From Antedon mediterranea (lineage: Eukaryota > Echinodermata > Crinoidea > Comatulida > Antedonidae): 64,000 nucleotides of DNA. Position numbers and translations under genes: made by a program. The stretch lies in NCBI RefSeq assembly GCF_964355755.1, contig NC_092673.1, positions 11,043,001 through 11,107,000 on the forward strand, in the 5' to 3' direction. The notes beneath the pieces are model-generated. The model saw only the letters and a program-made list of their open reading frames with translations, did no database searches and was not told where the DNA came from. Of this stretch, positions 32,901 through 40,340 are shown piece after piece (the stretch's first letter is position 1; each line of letters begins with the position of its first letter).

Positions 32901-35666
32901 ATATATTAAAATCGGGGTGAAAATCGACTACGAATAAGTGGAGATGCGCTCTATTAAATGTGATGAGCTATGACGAAAGAGACAAAAATCCTATATTTTA
33001 TATTCGCGTGGCCATACGATGACGTCACAATGTCCGGTTAGCCATATTAATGCATGATTCGATATCTACAACTCATCAACTTCCAGAATATGTAATTAAA
33101 AAAAAGTTCTCCATGTAGTTTAGAATCTATGACTGTTTAAAAATAGGCATAATTTTGACGAATTTTTGAACTTTTTCACCAGAAACGCGTGCAAATTATT
33201 TAATTCGACGTGCTCGTATGACGTAATTTTAAGTCGAAATTGTTTAAAGGTTGGTAACATTACTATAAAAGGCTGAAAAAACATGAATCACGCGAAAAAA
33301 ATATGTTTTTAACTCTAAGTGTGCACCGCGTGCGTAAAAAGTTTCGCGCGCGTGGGAATTTTTGACATGCTCAAAATGACATGAAACGCATAGAAAGTTG
33401 ATTAGAAGTTGATTTTTCGCACTCTAAAATTTTAAACGCGCGTGCGCGCGTAACTTTTTGTGAAACATGCTATTTTTAATCCATAGGAAGTTTGCGCTTG
33501 ATGTGACTTAAATTTTCACAAAGTGTCAAAACAAAATTATGTTTCGTTTTTAGTCTATGATCAATCATTGAAATTCATAAAATCGCGCGTAAGTCACGTT
33601 GCGCAACTCTGACGTCATTCAAAAATAGGAGGTGCGCAAGTTCACGTAAATGTCGATATGTTGACAAAGTTACGATATGTTCTGTTTACACGTTTTAGAG
33701 AAACGCGACGCACAAAAATGACAGAAGGAAAGAAGTATAATACAGAAAAAAAAAAAAAAAAAGATGATGAAACAGGACGATTACAAGGAGTTATCCGCTA
33801 CTAAGCGGATAACTAATAATACAGAAAAAAAATGTTGATCTCATACAATAACAAGGAGTTATCCGCTTGGTAACCAAGCGGATAACTAATAATAAAGATT
33901 TAACACAATAACAATAGGTGATCATTTTATTCTAAATGATCACCTAACTAGATTTGAACTTATCATTTAGGACTAGTTATGTATCCGCACAAATACTAAA
34001 CACATGTTTAAAGTATTAAAACAAATATAATTGAAGGTATGAAGAACAGCATGCTTACATGTGGTGATTTTCCAGCCTTTCCTAGTCATTTTTAAAAGGA
34101 TTGACATCATTTCAAATTAAAATGACATCATACGAATACATTGGTTTAGACCATTTGTGCGTGTTTTAGTTGAAAAAGTTACAAAATATTGTCAAAATTT
34201 GGAATCTATTATAGCTCCTTAGGATCAACAGTGACCCCCAATTTTTTTAACTTAATATGTAAGCAAATTATATTGTAGATATGAAATCAGAATTTTTACC
34301 TTGGATGTTGTGATGTCATCGTATGGCCACACGAATGTAAAATATAGGATTTCTGTCTCTTTCGTTATTACTTATTACATTCAATAGAGATTTTACTATT
34401 GTCTAGGTCAATCAATTATCTTTCGCATGAATTAAAAATATTTAAATAATGTGGGTCACTTATTTTCACCTTTACAATAAATTTCAATCTGTTATATAGC
34501 TTTTCAGAATAAAAAGTGATAATCATTATTAAAACATTTTCTAGAAGCTATTGTATTGTAGGTAAGATTTCATGTGAACATTTTGAAAATCAGATGTTGT
34601 GACGTCATCATATGGCCAGTTGAATAAAAAAAGTCGTATTTTCATCTTTTGCGTCATAGTTCATCACATTTAAAAGAGGGCGCATCTATATTTTATGTAT
34701 TCAAATTTCTTCTGCACGTTAACATGCTGTTGCTGAGATAATTTCCTTCCGAAATTGCTATCTTTGTGTTTCATTTTGATACCGTCGCCATGTTAAAATG
34801 GCAGGTCCGGTAATTTCACCTATTCTACACTGTATGTGATATATATACAGATTATACTGTGTATAATATGACACAAAAGAACAGAATTAGGTCATAATGC
34901 CATAATTTTTCTGTGTGCAATATTCCAACGCATGGAGTGCACGTGGCGTTTGTCGTGCGGATAACTAATAACATGTCTAGTTAAGTTTTATTATTTTATT
35001 CATTTTATTCTACAGTAGTCTTTTGTTGAGGAAAATGACATTATTCATTTTTTTTAAACAATAATTATTGTTTGTGGTTAAACATGAAATATATGACATG
35101 AATATAGCAAATGTAATCTTACAGCCATATATGCTGCACAGCCAGCACTGCGAGTCCTAGCCTTTGAATCGACAAGTCGTCCACTAATTCCGAAGTCACA
35201 CAGTTTTACTGTTCCTTTCTCATCTAAAAGAATATTTGAAGGCTTAACATCTAAAAGAAAATAAAATGAGTTTATTGGAAAAACTATATTCAGATGCAGA
35301 ATCTAAAGTTTAAATTTCATTGAAAACAATGTAAATTTTAAATGTCCTAATATCAAATTTGTTGAATGATGAATAAAATATTATGATTGATAATCTTTTT
35401 AAAATTACCACTAAAAAGAGACGATGAGAATAATAAATAAAAATCATTAATGCATACCCCTGAACAAATTTCCAAAAGAAAATAGAGCACTCAAATTTAA
35501 GCCAAACAACAGAAGGCTTTAAAATTGGCCAACATCTGCACTATAAGCCCTCTCGTGCTGAGATTGGACTAAAAATCTGAATTCAAACAAATTCAAAATT
35601 TAATGCAAACCTACCTCTATGCATGACTCCATGTGATTCCTTCAGATAGTCAAGGGCTCTAACAAT
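12320..35666 (-). CDS. MAP2K7: MAP2K7 (MKK7) dual-specificity kinase kinase, 3' six exons
   Basis: MKK7 phosphorylates and activates JNK in the cytoplasm, downstream of MAP3Ks and JIP scaffolds. The exons are 35615-35666, 35123-35250, 29226-29306, 14073-14215, 12995-13040 and 12320-12451. They join in frame to 582 bases: 193 codons plus TAA. Visible motifs in order: HR/DVKPSN catalytic loop split by an intron, DFGISGRLVDSKART activation loop with the Ser and Thr phosphorylated in MKK7, SAGCAAYM/APERIDPPDP, DVRADVWSLGISL, VELATGEFPYKNC, LTKDCTKRPKY, and the C-terminal DVASWF region of the docking domain. MKK7, rather than MKK4, is indicated by GRLVDSKA.TRSAGC and VELATG.FPYKNC. The glycine loop, VAIK lysine and N-terminal docking sites are not visible in the window. 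All junctions are GT-AG and nothing is broken. The introns hold most of the window's transposons. Confidence 0.93.
12995..13040 (-). CDS. MAP2K7: MAP2K7 exon: kinase subdomain XI
   Basis: A 46-base exon, too short to stand out as an ORF. The acceptor TTTTATTACAG and donor ATT/GTAAGT are both good. It completes a split Cys codon and reads LTKDCTKRPKYKTLI, containing the invariant Arg of subdomain XI (KRP). Splicing to both neighbours keeps the frame. Confidence 0.93.
13041..14072 (-). other. MAP2K7 intron with an old repeat remnant
   Basis: About 1.0 kb intron. Around 13,110-13,160 the phrase CGACTCCATCATGGGGTCAT, beside GACATT and ATTATCAAGTCC, resembles the region flanking Penelope-like or similar retroelement copies. 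No ORF is preserved. A C-rich stretch with TCCCCT/GTCCCC words lies at 13,915-13,980. The small open frame at 13,495-13,683 is not supported as a gene. Confidence 0.4.
14073..14215 (-). CDS. MAP2K7: MAP2K7 exon: kinase subdomains IX-X
   Basis: The acceptor (minus strand TTTAAG) is at 14,216-14,217 and the donor TGCTG/GTGAG at 14,072. The 143 bases read VELATGEFPYKNC, DFEVLARVLSEDPP, GFSCDFHSFVQC. VELATG.FPYKNC is a strong MKK7 match. The exon begins in phase 0 and ends after two bases of a Cys codon. Confidence 0.95.
14567..14818 (+). other. Open frame of doubtful meaning in the 15-kb MAP2K7 intron
   Basis: The 83-codon open frame starting MSLTAFTKGNSLEEK lies just upstream of a LINE fragment on the same strand. 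Its sequence matches no domain I know, and it could be a remnant of that LINE or chance. Confidence 0.15.
14826..15295 (+). mobile_element. Degenerate LINE RT fragment
   Basis: Reading begins near 14,830 with STTHYLIDLTHNLYSNLDKP, then RIVTTDYSKAFDLIDHTVIV and FLTNRRQRV to a stop at 15,068. After further breaks a piece reading LKFVNDWTIPEV is the decayed YVDD box: the first catalytic Asp has become Asn. The GxPQG segment is deleted. Both ends are missing. It sits in sense for the plus strand, antisense to MAP2K7. Confidence 0.7.
15296..16080. other. Unassigned intronic sequence with a C..AAGATGGCGG motif
   Basis: No ORF is supported. AAGATGGCGGTCGTAA near 15,700 and CGCCATCTTGTTGG near 16,018 face each other about 320 bp apart, suggesting an inverted-repeat remnant of the same family as the units just downstream. 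Confidence 0.35.
16100..16500. repeat. Decayed tandem repeat, about 160-bp unit
   Basis: Three successive copies of a unit starting (T)AAATACAG/TATTTTGAAGTTCA, followed by GCC.CCATTTTG and by CTCAGC.TCTTCAT. The start word lies at 16,127, 16,285 and 16,449, giving periods of 158 and 164. Copies share roughly three quarters of bases by eye. No coding. Confidence 0.6.
16501..17911. other. Unassigned intronic sequence
   Basis: Several short open frames (for example 17,497-17,691, hydrophobic and Phe/Leu-rich) have no recognisable content. TTGCGAAAACCTAGG at 17,880 faintly resembles the TTGCGAAA ends of the MITE family at 8,857 but lacks a partner end. Confidence 0.35.
17912..19200 (+). mobile_element. 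Internally deleted LINE: APE-type endonuclease plus RT thumb
   Basis: The 17,930-18,384 part is the endonuclease that nicks the target. It reads NACSLCNKMNELEVFF, AAVTETWF with the catalytic Glu, and GGGVALYLSESL, then (frame change near 18,165) WIEVNLSN, VTYFPPKC and GDFND with catalytic residues. A linker follows at 18,402-18,737 (PKKNIRRPIKDS, FGQIITQFDWS). From 18,744 the sequence jumps to the distal RT and thumb (NPAKCNVMHVHF, RRLFMLYILKRYG, YASPLWHS, QKRAFKII). The fingers and palm are deleted, so no YADD box exists. The domain order is right for a CR1/L2-like LINE. Frameshifts and the deletion make it inert. Confidence 0.8.
19362..19880 (+). mobile_element. 3' fragment of another LINE (RT thumb and C-terminus)
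   Basis: Reads VRPTQEYAQTVWDPYQ, IQSIQNEAARYVT, then after a frame change LKWPLLQHRRFVARQSYLYK and, later, PRTVRARNVLPECI. This is the classical LPRLEYA.VVWDP / QRRAARFV / TVREWNSLP run at the end of a LINE ORF2. Several frame changes are present and nothing upstream of the thumb remains. Confidence 0.7.
19924..20945 (+). repeat. Unclassified non-coding element bounded by ACTTGGCAAAA foldbacks
   Basis: It begins with a foldback: ACTTGGCAAAA at 19,924-19,934 and TTTTGCCAAGT at 19,939-19,949. TTTTGCCAAGT recurs near 20,890, followed by a small hairpin CACTCAG/CTGAGTG at about 20,906-20,922. The shared word at both ends and the foldbacks suggest one non-autonomous element of about 1 kb. Inside are two matching phrases, TAGGTATATACC at about 20,037 and 20,470. 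No ORF is supported. Confidence 0.45.
20813..20835 (-). repeat. tRNA-like B-box motif (SINE remnant?)
   Basis: CAGGATTTGAACCATG is, on the minus strand, a GGTTCAAATCC B-box like that of tRNA genes and tRNA-derived SINEs. No matching A-box or cloverleaf can be built, so this is at most a SINE remnant. Confidence 0.3.
21290..22941 (-). mobile_element. Ty3/gypsy-like LTR retrotransposon, 5' portion
   Basis: In transcript order: a probable 5' LTR at about 22,941-22,766 (begins TG, contains AATAAA). Next is a gag beginning MATRMAVKDHYMPMFEQY near 22,758 and continuing at 22,576-22,100 with YDELKSTLKRHFTKP and FISGMRD. A zinc knuckle CNRCGRKSHDQHNC sits near 22,050-22,000, followed by a second partial CNVCQK. 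The aspartic protease active site DTGSAVTLIS is at 21,793. Further on is the start of RT with stops (GLLKHIKADV, TVRKKDE near 21,300). The rest of pol and the 3' LTR are absent. The gag-to-protease region needs frame changes, so it is inactive. It belongs to the lineage with CCHC gag and DTGSA protease; a finer class is not claimed. Confidence 0.8.
22766..22941 (-). repeat. Probable 5' LTR of the gypsy-like element
   Basis: Minus-strand sequence starts TGTTTTGTTGCGG and contains CAATAAATGCC as a polyadenylation signal. It precedes the gag start by a few tens of bases. The inner boundary and primer-binding site are not resolved, and the second LTR is missing, so this rests on position and composition. 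Confidence 0.45.
22890..25746 (-). pseudogene. Near-complete but broken copy of an uncharacterised multicopy protein family
   Basis: Frame-broken coding track on the minus strand. From 25,746: KLCLFCQTKR and a C/W/H-rich start (TLWHKQCYCHFTD, then VVDWEKCI near 25,370). Then SVRVADVNDLIASEGKYHLV (25,290), LCIDIPQSYLSRRATFKEKL (25,040), KKWTPKHIGLTSTLHQATRS (24,640), LTADNID..ESLDG.NTF (24,450) and LGGLHIFMNFLKVIGKHM (23,950). Last come YNYAGWGPVYIAKMNQLPDE (23,480), FVVKCSTKSFSKVDPDHAQE and a C-terminal part ending 22,890. I recall this motif order from long unnamed proteins present in many copies in cnidarians and amphioxus; no function is known to me. Copy number and decay suggest a mobile or transposon-carried gene. 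At least eight frame breaks or stops. The section kept at 5,038-5,528 is missing here, near 24,890-24,930. Confidence 0.6.
25750..26539. other. Unassigned intronic AT-rich sequence
   Basis: No supported ORF or boundary. The segment starts right after the N-terminus of the minus-strand pseudogene, so any promoter or terminal repeat of that element would lie here, but none is evident. Confidence 0.35.
26530..26822 (+). mobile_element. Short LINE fragment with its 3' end
   Basis: GAPQGCSLLSLLFSLYSNDF at about 26,545-26,605 is the GAPQGCVLSPLLF..YTNDF palm motif of an L2-type LINE. The rest of RT is deleted, and the 3' terminus follows with CAATAAAGTTTTATCGTATCGTA at about 26,800-26,822. The internal deletion removes the catalytic box. 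Confidence 0.6.
26880..26907. repeat. (TA)n microsatellite
   Basis: An uninterrupted run of about 14 TA dinucleotides. Confidence 0.95.
26910..29225. other. Unassigned intronic sequence (MAP2K7 15-kb intron)
   Basis: No gene is supported. An AAAATGGCGGCC motif at about 27,797 faces CCATTTTG just upstream (27,780), the same dispersed motif family as at 5.7 and 16 kb. Small open frames at 27,063-27,281 and 27,929-28,231 carry nothing recognisable. Confidence 0.35.
29226..29306 (-). CDS. MAP2K7: MAP2K7 exon: kinase subdomains VIII-IX
   Basis: Exactly 27 codons in phase 0, from PERIDPPDP to RADVWSLGISL. APE is completed by the preceding exon. The acceptor CATTTTCAG and donor CTG/GTAAG are intact. 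The intron side of the acceptor has only 32 bases before the CTAG end of a Helitron. Confidence 0.95.
29339..30738 (-). mobile_element. Helitron-like non-autonomous element H1
   Basis: The minus-strand 3' end is a pair of stem-loops (an ATGATCACCT arm, then AATTCGTCA/TGACGAATT) followed by AAATTCTAG at 29,339. It is about 1.4 kb with no ORF and ends 5' with TTCTTCTTCTTTCTG, directly abutting the next copy. A copy of the same subfamily is at 52,909-54,485 (shared inner block TGTACGCCATCCTATGACAT). The hairpin plus CTAG end, the absence of terminal inverted repeats and the absence of a target duplication are the Helitron signature. No Rep/helicase protein is present. Confidence 0.75.
30739..32234 (-). 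mobile_element. Helitron-like element H2
   Basis: CTAG at 30,739-30,742 (minus-strand 3' end), preceded in element sense by CATGT and a stem-loop of AACTCGTCA and TGACGAGTT, then the conserved inner word GTTATCCGC. It is about 1.5 kb and non-coding. It contains TGACGTCA repeatedly, and GCGCGTGCGC-type CpG runs near its 5' part. It abuts H1 and H3 head to tail without spacer. Confidence 0.78.
32235..33760 (-). mobile_element. Helitron-like element H3
   Basis: Same family and orientation as H2, with CTAG at 32,235-32,238. Sequence is collinear with H2 throughout. The 5' end is a pyrimidine-rich TTCTGTATTATACTTC stretch at about 33,725-33,760, followed by a small array of GTTATCCGC hairpins. 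Confidence 0.76.
33789..33951 (+). repeat. Array of three distinct stem-loops ending CTAG
   Basis: Hairpin 1: AGTTATCCGC 33,789-33,798 and GCGGATAACT 33,805-33,814. Hairpin 2: 15-bp arms, AGTTATCCGCTTGGT 33,857-33,871 and its complement to 33,887. Hairpin 3: AGGTGATCATTT 33,916-33,927 and AAATGATCACCT 33,934-33,945, followed by AACTAG. The spacers share ACAATAACAA and TAATAATA. These resemble repeated Helitron 3' termini without bodies. Confidence 0.75.
33990..34980 (+). mobile_element. Helitron-like element H4, partial, opposite orientation
   Basis: Collinear with H2/H3 but on the plus strand, so it forms a long inverted repeat with them. The 3' end at 34,977-34,980 reads GCGGATAACTAATAACATGTCTAG in two pieces: the usual AACTCGTCA/TGACGAGTT stem-loop has been deleted, leaving only the flanks and CTAG. 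The 5' third is missing or replaced. Confidence 0.7.
35123..35250 (-). CDS. MAP2K7: MAP2K7 exon: catalytic and activation loops
   Basis: 128 bases. It completes the HRD aspartate split across the upstream intron and reads VKPSNILLDEKG, KLCDFGISGRLVDSKART, SAGCAAYMA. It contains the catalytic Asp (first codon), the Asn of KPSN, the Mg-binding DFG and the S..AR.T activation-loop phosphosites. The acceptor TTCTTTTAG and donor GCT/GTAAG are good. Confidence 0.96.
35615..35666 (-). CDS. MAP2K7: MAP2K7 exon: start of catalytic loop
   Basis: 52 bases reading IVRALDYLKESHGVMHR plus the first base of Asp. The acceptor TTTCTCAAG and donor GAG/GTAGGT are present. It matches the MKK7 segment IVKAL.YLKE.HGVIHRD. 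It is the most 5' exon I can find; the next upstream exon should encode the MELM...KMTVA region and is not seen up to the window end. Confidence 0.93.
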
Positions 35667-36429
35667 CTTGAGAAAGAGAAAGTTATTTGTAAAATTCACA
35701 CGAACAGCTATTCTATAGCCAAAATAAAAAATTTACTAAAAATATAATGTTAAAAACATTTTTAGTCATTTTATCAAACGCAATTGCACTCTTTAATTAA
35801 TTACCAGTAATTTTTTAGCTCCGTAAGGCACGGTGACAACAAAAAAGAATAATCCTGTATTGTTTCTAATAATGCACAAAAAAGGAATACCAAGTGGGCA
35901 AGACAGGGGTTATGAAAACAACCAATACGCTACCAAGAGTAGGCCTACTGTACAAGTCGAGCATGTAAAACATGCCTCGTTAATTAGCTTGAGCGGAAGT
36001 AAGTGATAGTTACTTTGACAATAAATCCCGAAAAATGGAGTACAATTAAACCAAATGATAAACTACACAAACCAGAAATGCTTTTGGTAGTCTATATGAG
36101 TGCAGCTTCCCTAGATAAACCAAAAATAGCCTTATTCTCCTCGAAGAGCGAGACATAATTATAATACTTGAAAAGCCATTGAACACATGATAAAGTCCAC
36201 AAACCACGCCTTCTAGTTGGGAGCATCCCCACAAACCACCATCATCATTTCTCAAGGTTTCTATTCCGAGTGGATGGCGGGAGGGTGTTTACTGTAAGCG
36301 GCACACAGAGACCAACACCATTTTTGGTTTGTGTATAGTCTATTTTGTGCCTAGCTTACCTGAAACCAGTATAGCAAATAATTTGCAGTTGGCTGGTTTC
36401 TCGTAGAATAACTGCTTTACAAGTCCATT
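35667..36429 (-). other. Start of the MAP2K7 upstream intron, unassigned
   Basis: No exon with upstream MKK7 sequence is recognisable. The open frame at 36,046-36,255 (minus) has no known content. Confidence 0.35.
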
Positions 36430-37160
36430 TTTTTTTTTTCCAATTCAAAGAACATTTATTAATGTCCAAAAGACAAAAAGTAACAAAAACAATAATTTTA
36501 TTATTTTAATGGCAAGAGATAATTTGGATGGACGAAGGCAGATCCCAGAAAGATGAGAATCTTGTGACGGGATTGCTTTTACAAATTAATTAAAAATAGA
36601 TAATTTTAGAAAAAATAAATAAAAAATAAATAAATTAAAAATATTAAAGAAATAAAATAAAATGAATAAAATACCAGTAGATACAAGTTTGAAAACAATA
36701 AAGTAAAATGATAAGCAGAAAAAAGGTACAGCTGCAGGGCATAGTAATGACTAAGTTAAATAAGTTGAATAAATTAAATCTAGCAAGTCACGGAACATGA
36801 AACAACAACCATATCAAACAGATCGATTTGGTAACGAGACAAAAGGTGATTTTTAATTTAGTAAATTTATAAGGCAAGTATTCAATGCAAAATATGTTAT
36901 GTAGAAATATAACAAAGAATTCTCTTCTGATGTCCAGAGGCGCAGAGTGTCTTGGAGCAGTGCCTTGGTTGGACCATCTGGCTCAACCTATTTTGGATGC
37001 ATCAGTCTCTATTCGGCCATCCATTATTGATTTTCGAATCAAAGCTTCTACTTGCCACCATTCAAGACATATTTGGTAAAGGCATTCGTAGGGATAGCGA
37101 GTCCAAGTGCGGTCAGTAATAGGTCAACAGATGTACTGGTCTAATACACAGCCGGCAATA
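36430..37160 (-). mobile_element. Retroposed sequence with poly(A), minus strand
   Basis: A 13-base T run at about 36,430-36,442 is preceded (on the minus strand) by TTAATAAATG, i.e. a polyadenylation signal 15-20 bases before a poly(A) tail, as in a LINE or processed RNA insert. Further in, at 36,930-37,090, the minus strand reads CLEWWQVEALIRKSIMDGR then ETDASKIG, a stop, and ARWSNQGTAPRHS, which looks like real former coding. I do not recognise the protein. Confidence 0.45.
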
Positions 37161-37257
37161 CAGAAAACTAAGTGGTAAGTCGTTGGAGCATGAGCAGCAA
37201 TAGGATTGCGCCGTTGAGATAGGCATGCATGCCATGCCTGTGAAAAGATTCATATTA

Positions 37258-37746
37258 GAGAGGTTTCGCAACGCTACGATAACGAAAACGGATACGTCAC
37301 GCACACATTCGTTTTCGTGAGCCAGTAAACTCTGTTTTGCATGGCAACAAAATATTGAGGGCGCCGTCAAAATTATGACTGCGGTAAATTTGAGCGAACA
37401 AAGCGTAGGTACGTGTTGCTTGAATGTCTAGGCCTAGCGTAACATAAAAGCGAGTGAGGTTCTATTTATCAAAATTTACCTGGCATTTTAGTAAATATCT
37501 TTTAGTAAATTACTTTCAATAAATCTATAATTATATTATAATGATGAATCATTCCTGATTCAAATGCAAAATGTGCAAAATAGATCAAAAACTATACTCG
37601 TTTTGTAGTCACGAATATGACTGGTGATATTCGTCAACACGAATACGCTTTACAAATATAGAATATAGAAATGTAAACTCAAAAGTTTCACAAATGTGTG
37701 ACGTATCTGTTTTTGTTATCGTATTCGTAAGGTTGCGAAACCTCCC
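37258..37746. mobile_element. Second copy of the GGGAG(G/T)TTTCGCAA MITE
   Basis: The left end GAGAGGTTTCGCAAC and right end GGTTGCGAAACCTCCC (ending 37,746) are inverted, with flanking TA at 37,256-37,257 and 37,747-37,748. Internal blocks are the reverse complement of the copy at 8,857-9,194, with about 150 bp of extra internal sequence. No ORF. Confidence 0.8.
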
Positions 37747-38045
37747 TACTGTGTATCCAGTCTGGTGTCTGAGAAACCAATATAAGACTGAGGGTGCTTC
37801 AATTCTTCCTTGCACTTTATCGCTGAATATTTGTGCGAGGCATCATTTTATCATTTCCAAAAGTGCAAGGCATATAGTTTACAATTTCAAACTAGATTTG
37901 AACTCGTCACTTTGACGAGTTAGTTATCCGCACGACAAACGCCACGCGCACGTCATACGTTGGAATTTTGCACACAGAAAAAGATTATGGCATTATGACC
38001 TGAACTGAAGAATATCATATGCTGTTAGTAGGTATCCCAATGAAA

Positions 38046-39510
38046 GCGTACAGAGGGGTATCACTTTTGAAATATTAAAAAAATTTGAATAAGTAGTATG
38101 ACTTTGATGGTAAATAAATCGTGTTCACTCTTAATTATCAGGGGGATTACCACCTATCTGATAGGACAGTGATTAATTCACTATTGGTAATCCTTGGCCA
38201 CATTGCTTAAAGACATAAAATAAATAAAATAAAATTAATACTTAACAAATTTATATTGTTTGAAAGTACTTGTTTTAATCTATGTATAAGTGTGTTTACA
38301 ATTAAAATTAATGAAGTAGTTGCCGAGAAAATGCGATTTTTAAACGGTTCTAAAATCCTGTCGAGCCGATTTCCGCGCGTTGAAAACCTCATCGGAAAAT
38401 CCCCATCAGTTTTCAAAACACGATCGCACGATTACCATTGAAGCTAGCGGATTAAGTTTTGTTGTATGTTATCAGGCTTTAAATGAGCTTTAAAATGATG
38501 TGAAAATCGTCTTCTATAAATAGGTTTTTCGTAACGAAAGATCGATTTTGGTGACAAAAAAACAATTTTGAATCACCGTTTATGGAAAATTTTTATGGAT
38601 TTTGGTATTAAATTATAGCTAAATCTACATTGAAAACGATAAAACATAGATTACAAACGTATTGTGCATGGTAATTGTGCGAACTACATTTTAAAATGGT
38701 ACATGAGGCGTAAATCCCGTTCAGAATTACGAAGATTGAACCATTATAATCCGGTGAATATTGTAGTGAGTAAAATATTGTACTGTAAAGTACGGGCTAG
38801 TTTGTTGTGACGTTTTCCGTTTAATACATCAATGCACCCTATCAGTGAATGGTACGTTCCATATTTTGAACACGTTGTTTAGTTTTAGTTTTCCTCGCTT
38901 GACCTCGGCCAGCTCGACGCGAGATGTGTGACAGCAGCGATGTTGGAGATTGACATGTCCTATTCCGTCGTAGAATATCTGGTTTTACACATTAATTTAA
39001 CAACTTAAAATTGATGTAATGTGCGGAAGATTTATTATGCAAGTATACAATGCAAATGCGTTAGGTTAAAATGTACCGAAGAAATTTATTAAGCTAATTT
39101 ACCAACGTTACATTTGACTCTGTATACGGCGGTCGAAAGTCATTAACTGCGACCGAAATACTTTAACGGGCGCGACTGCTGATCGCGAGTAAGCCGTGAC
39201 TTGGCCTAAACTTTTGCTCCGTATTTCAATTTAATAACGTACTTACAGGTAGAAATACGAAAAGAAAACATTTTTTATAATGTTATATATACTATTCTGG
39301 TAAACAATTGTTTTAATTAACATTGATTATTTTAAATGAGTTTATTTTGACCCATTGTGTGTTTGCCTTAAAAGAGCATCTTAGCCCGGCTTAGATTTGG
39401 TGTCATAATCATACGGGAAAGATACTTTTTCATTTTTTGTTTTTTTTGATCATTTTAAATTTCACCATTAAAAAATTTTTTTTTTTCATATACACATCTA
39501 AAATATATTT
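38046..39510. other. Interior of the 4.3-kb TIR transposon, no coding seen
   Basis: AT-rich with scattered CpG. No transposase or other ORF is supported on either strand. Confidence 0.4.
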
Positions 39511-39559
39511 ATTAATGAAATATAAAATACATTCTAACAAGTACAAAAACAAGGCCAAC

Positions 39560-39665
39560 AGCCATTAAGTCGCGTGCTACAATGCATAGTGATACCGGAC
39601 CGACAGACAAACAGACCGACAGACAGACGGACAGACGGACCGACCGACATAGTGAACTATACTGA
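39560..39665. repeat. (GACA/GACC)n microsatellite block, copy 1
   Basis: TAGTGATACCGGACCGACAGAC leads into mixed GACA/GACC/GACG tetramers and ends ACATAGTGAACTAT. The same lead-in and exit words bound the second block at 40,226-40,315, so the microsatellite is an integral part of a repeat element. Confidence 0.8.
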
Positions 39666-39719
39666 CCGAAATTACTGAACATGTTTAAAAATGTTGAAAT
39701 GTTTAAAAACATTTATATT

Positions 39720-40340
39720 TTTTTAATTTACACGTGCGTAGCCTGTCACTTCTGACGTGCTCGTATACGTAATTTAGAGTTGAAAAGTAAGTCAAGAAAA
39801 CAGAAATCGGGCAAAAAGAGTGCGCAATAACATTGCGCGCGCAAAAATCTGCGCACTCATGGCAATTTTGTAAACACTTAAAATTGCCTGAAACGTACTC
39901 TTATTTCATCGAAAATAAATTTTGAAAATTTTAAGCGCGCGTACGCATGCGTTACATGTGCTACGCACGTAATTGTATTGCCATATGATGATTTATGCCT
40001 GAAATTTATGAGTACCAAATTTTATTTAATTGTGATTCATGGTTGTTAAGATATGATTACAAACGTGATTTCGTTAAATCGTGCGTAGACCGCGTAATTT
40101 TTTATTGCGCACCGTGAAAACATAACCACACCGATTCCTGGCCATAAGGAATATTCTGTGAAAAATTGACTTAGCTAGATTAAACTGATATCAAGATAAG
40201 GTCATAAAGCGATAAAACGCATAGTGATACCGGACCGACAGACAGACAGACAGACCGACAGACAGACAGACAGACCGACAGACAGAAAGACCGACCGACC
40301 GACATAGTGAACTATAGAGTCGCTTCCACGCGACTAAAAA
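39720..40340 (+). mobile_element. Non-autonomous element ending in GACA microsatellite and AGTCGC hairpin
   Basis: About 600 bp with CpG-rich inner words, then the (GACA)n block and ACATAGTGAACTATAG. It ends with a stem-loop AGTCGC at 40,318-40,323 and GCGACT at about 40,330-40,335, followed by AAAAAT. A microsatellite next to a 3' hairpin is the layout of Helentron-type/DINE-like elements. No ORF. Boundaries on the left are uncertain. Confidence 0.5.

Noticed and set aside
36046-36255. 69-codon minus-strand frame as a MAP2K7 or other host exon
   Set aside because: No splice signals at suitable edges and no similarity to known kinase sequence.
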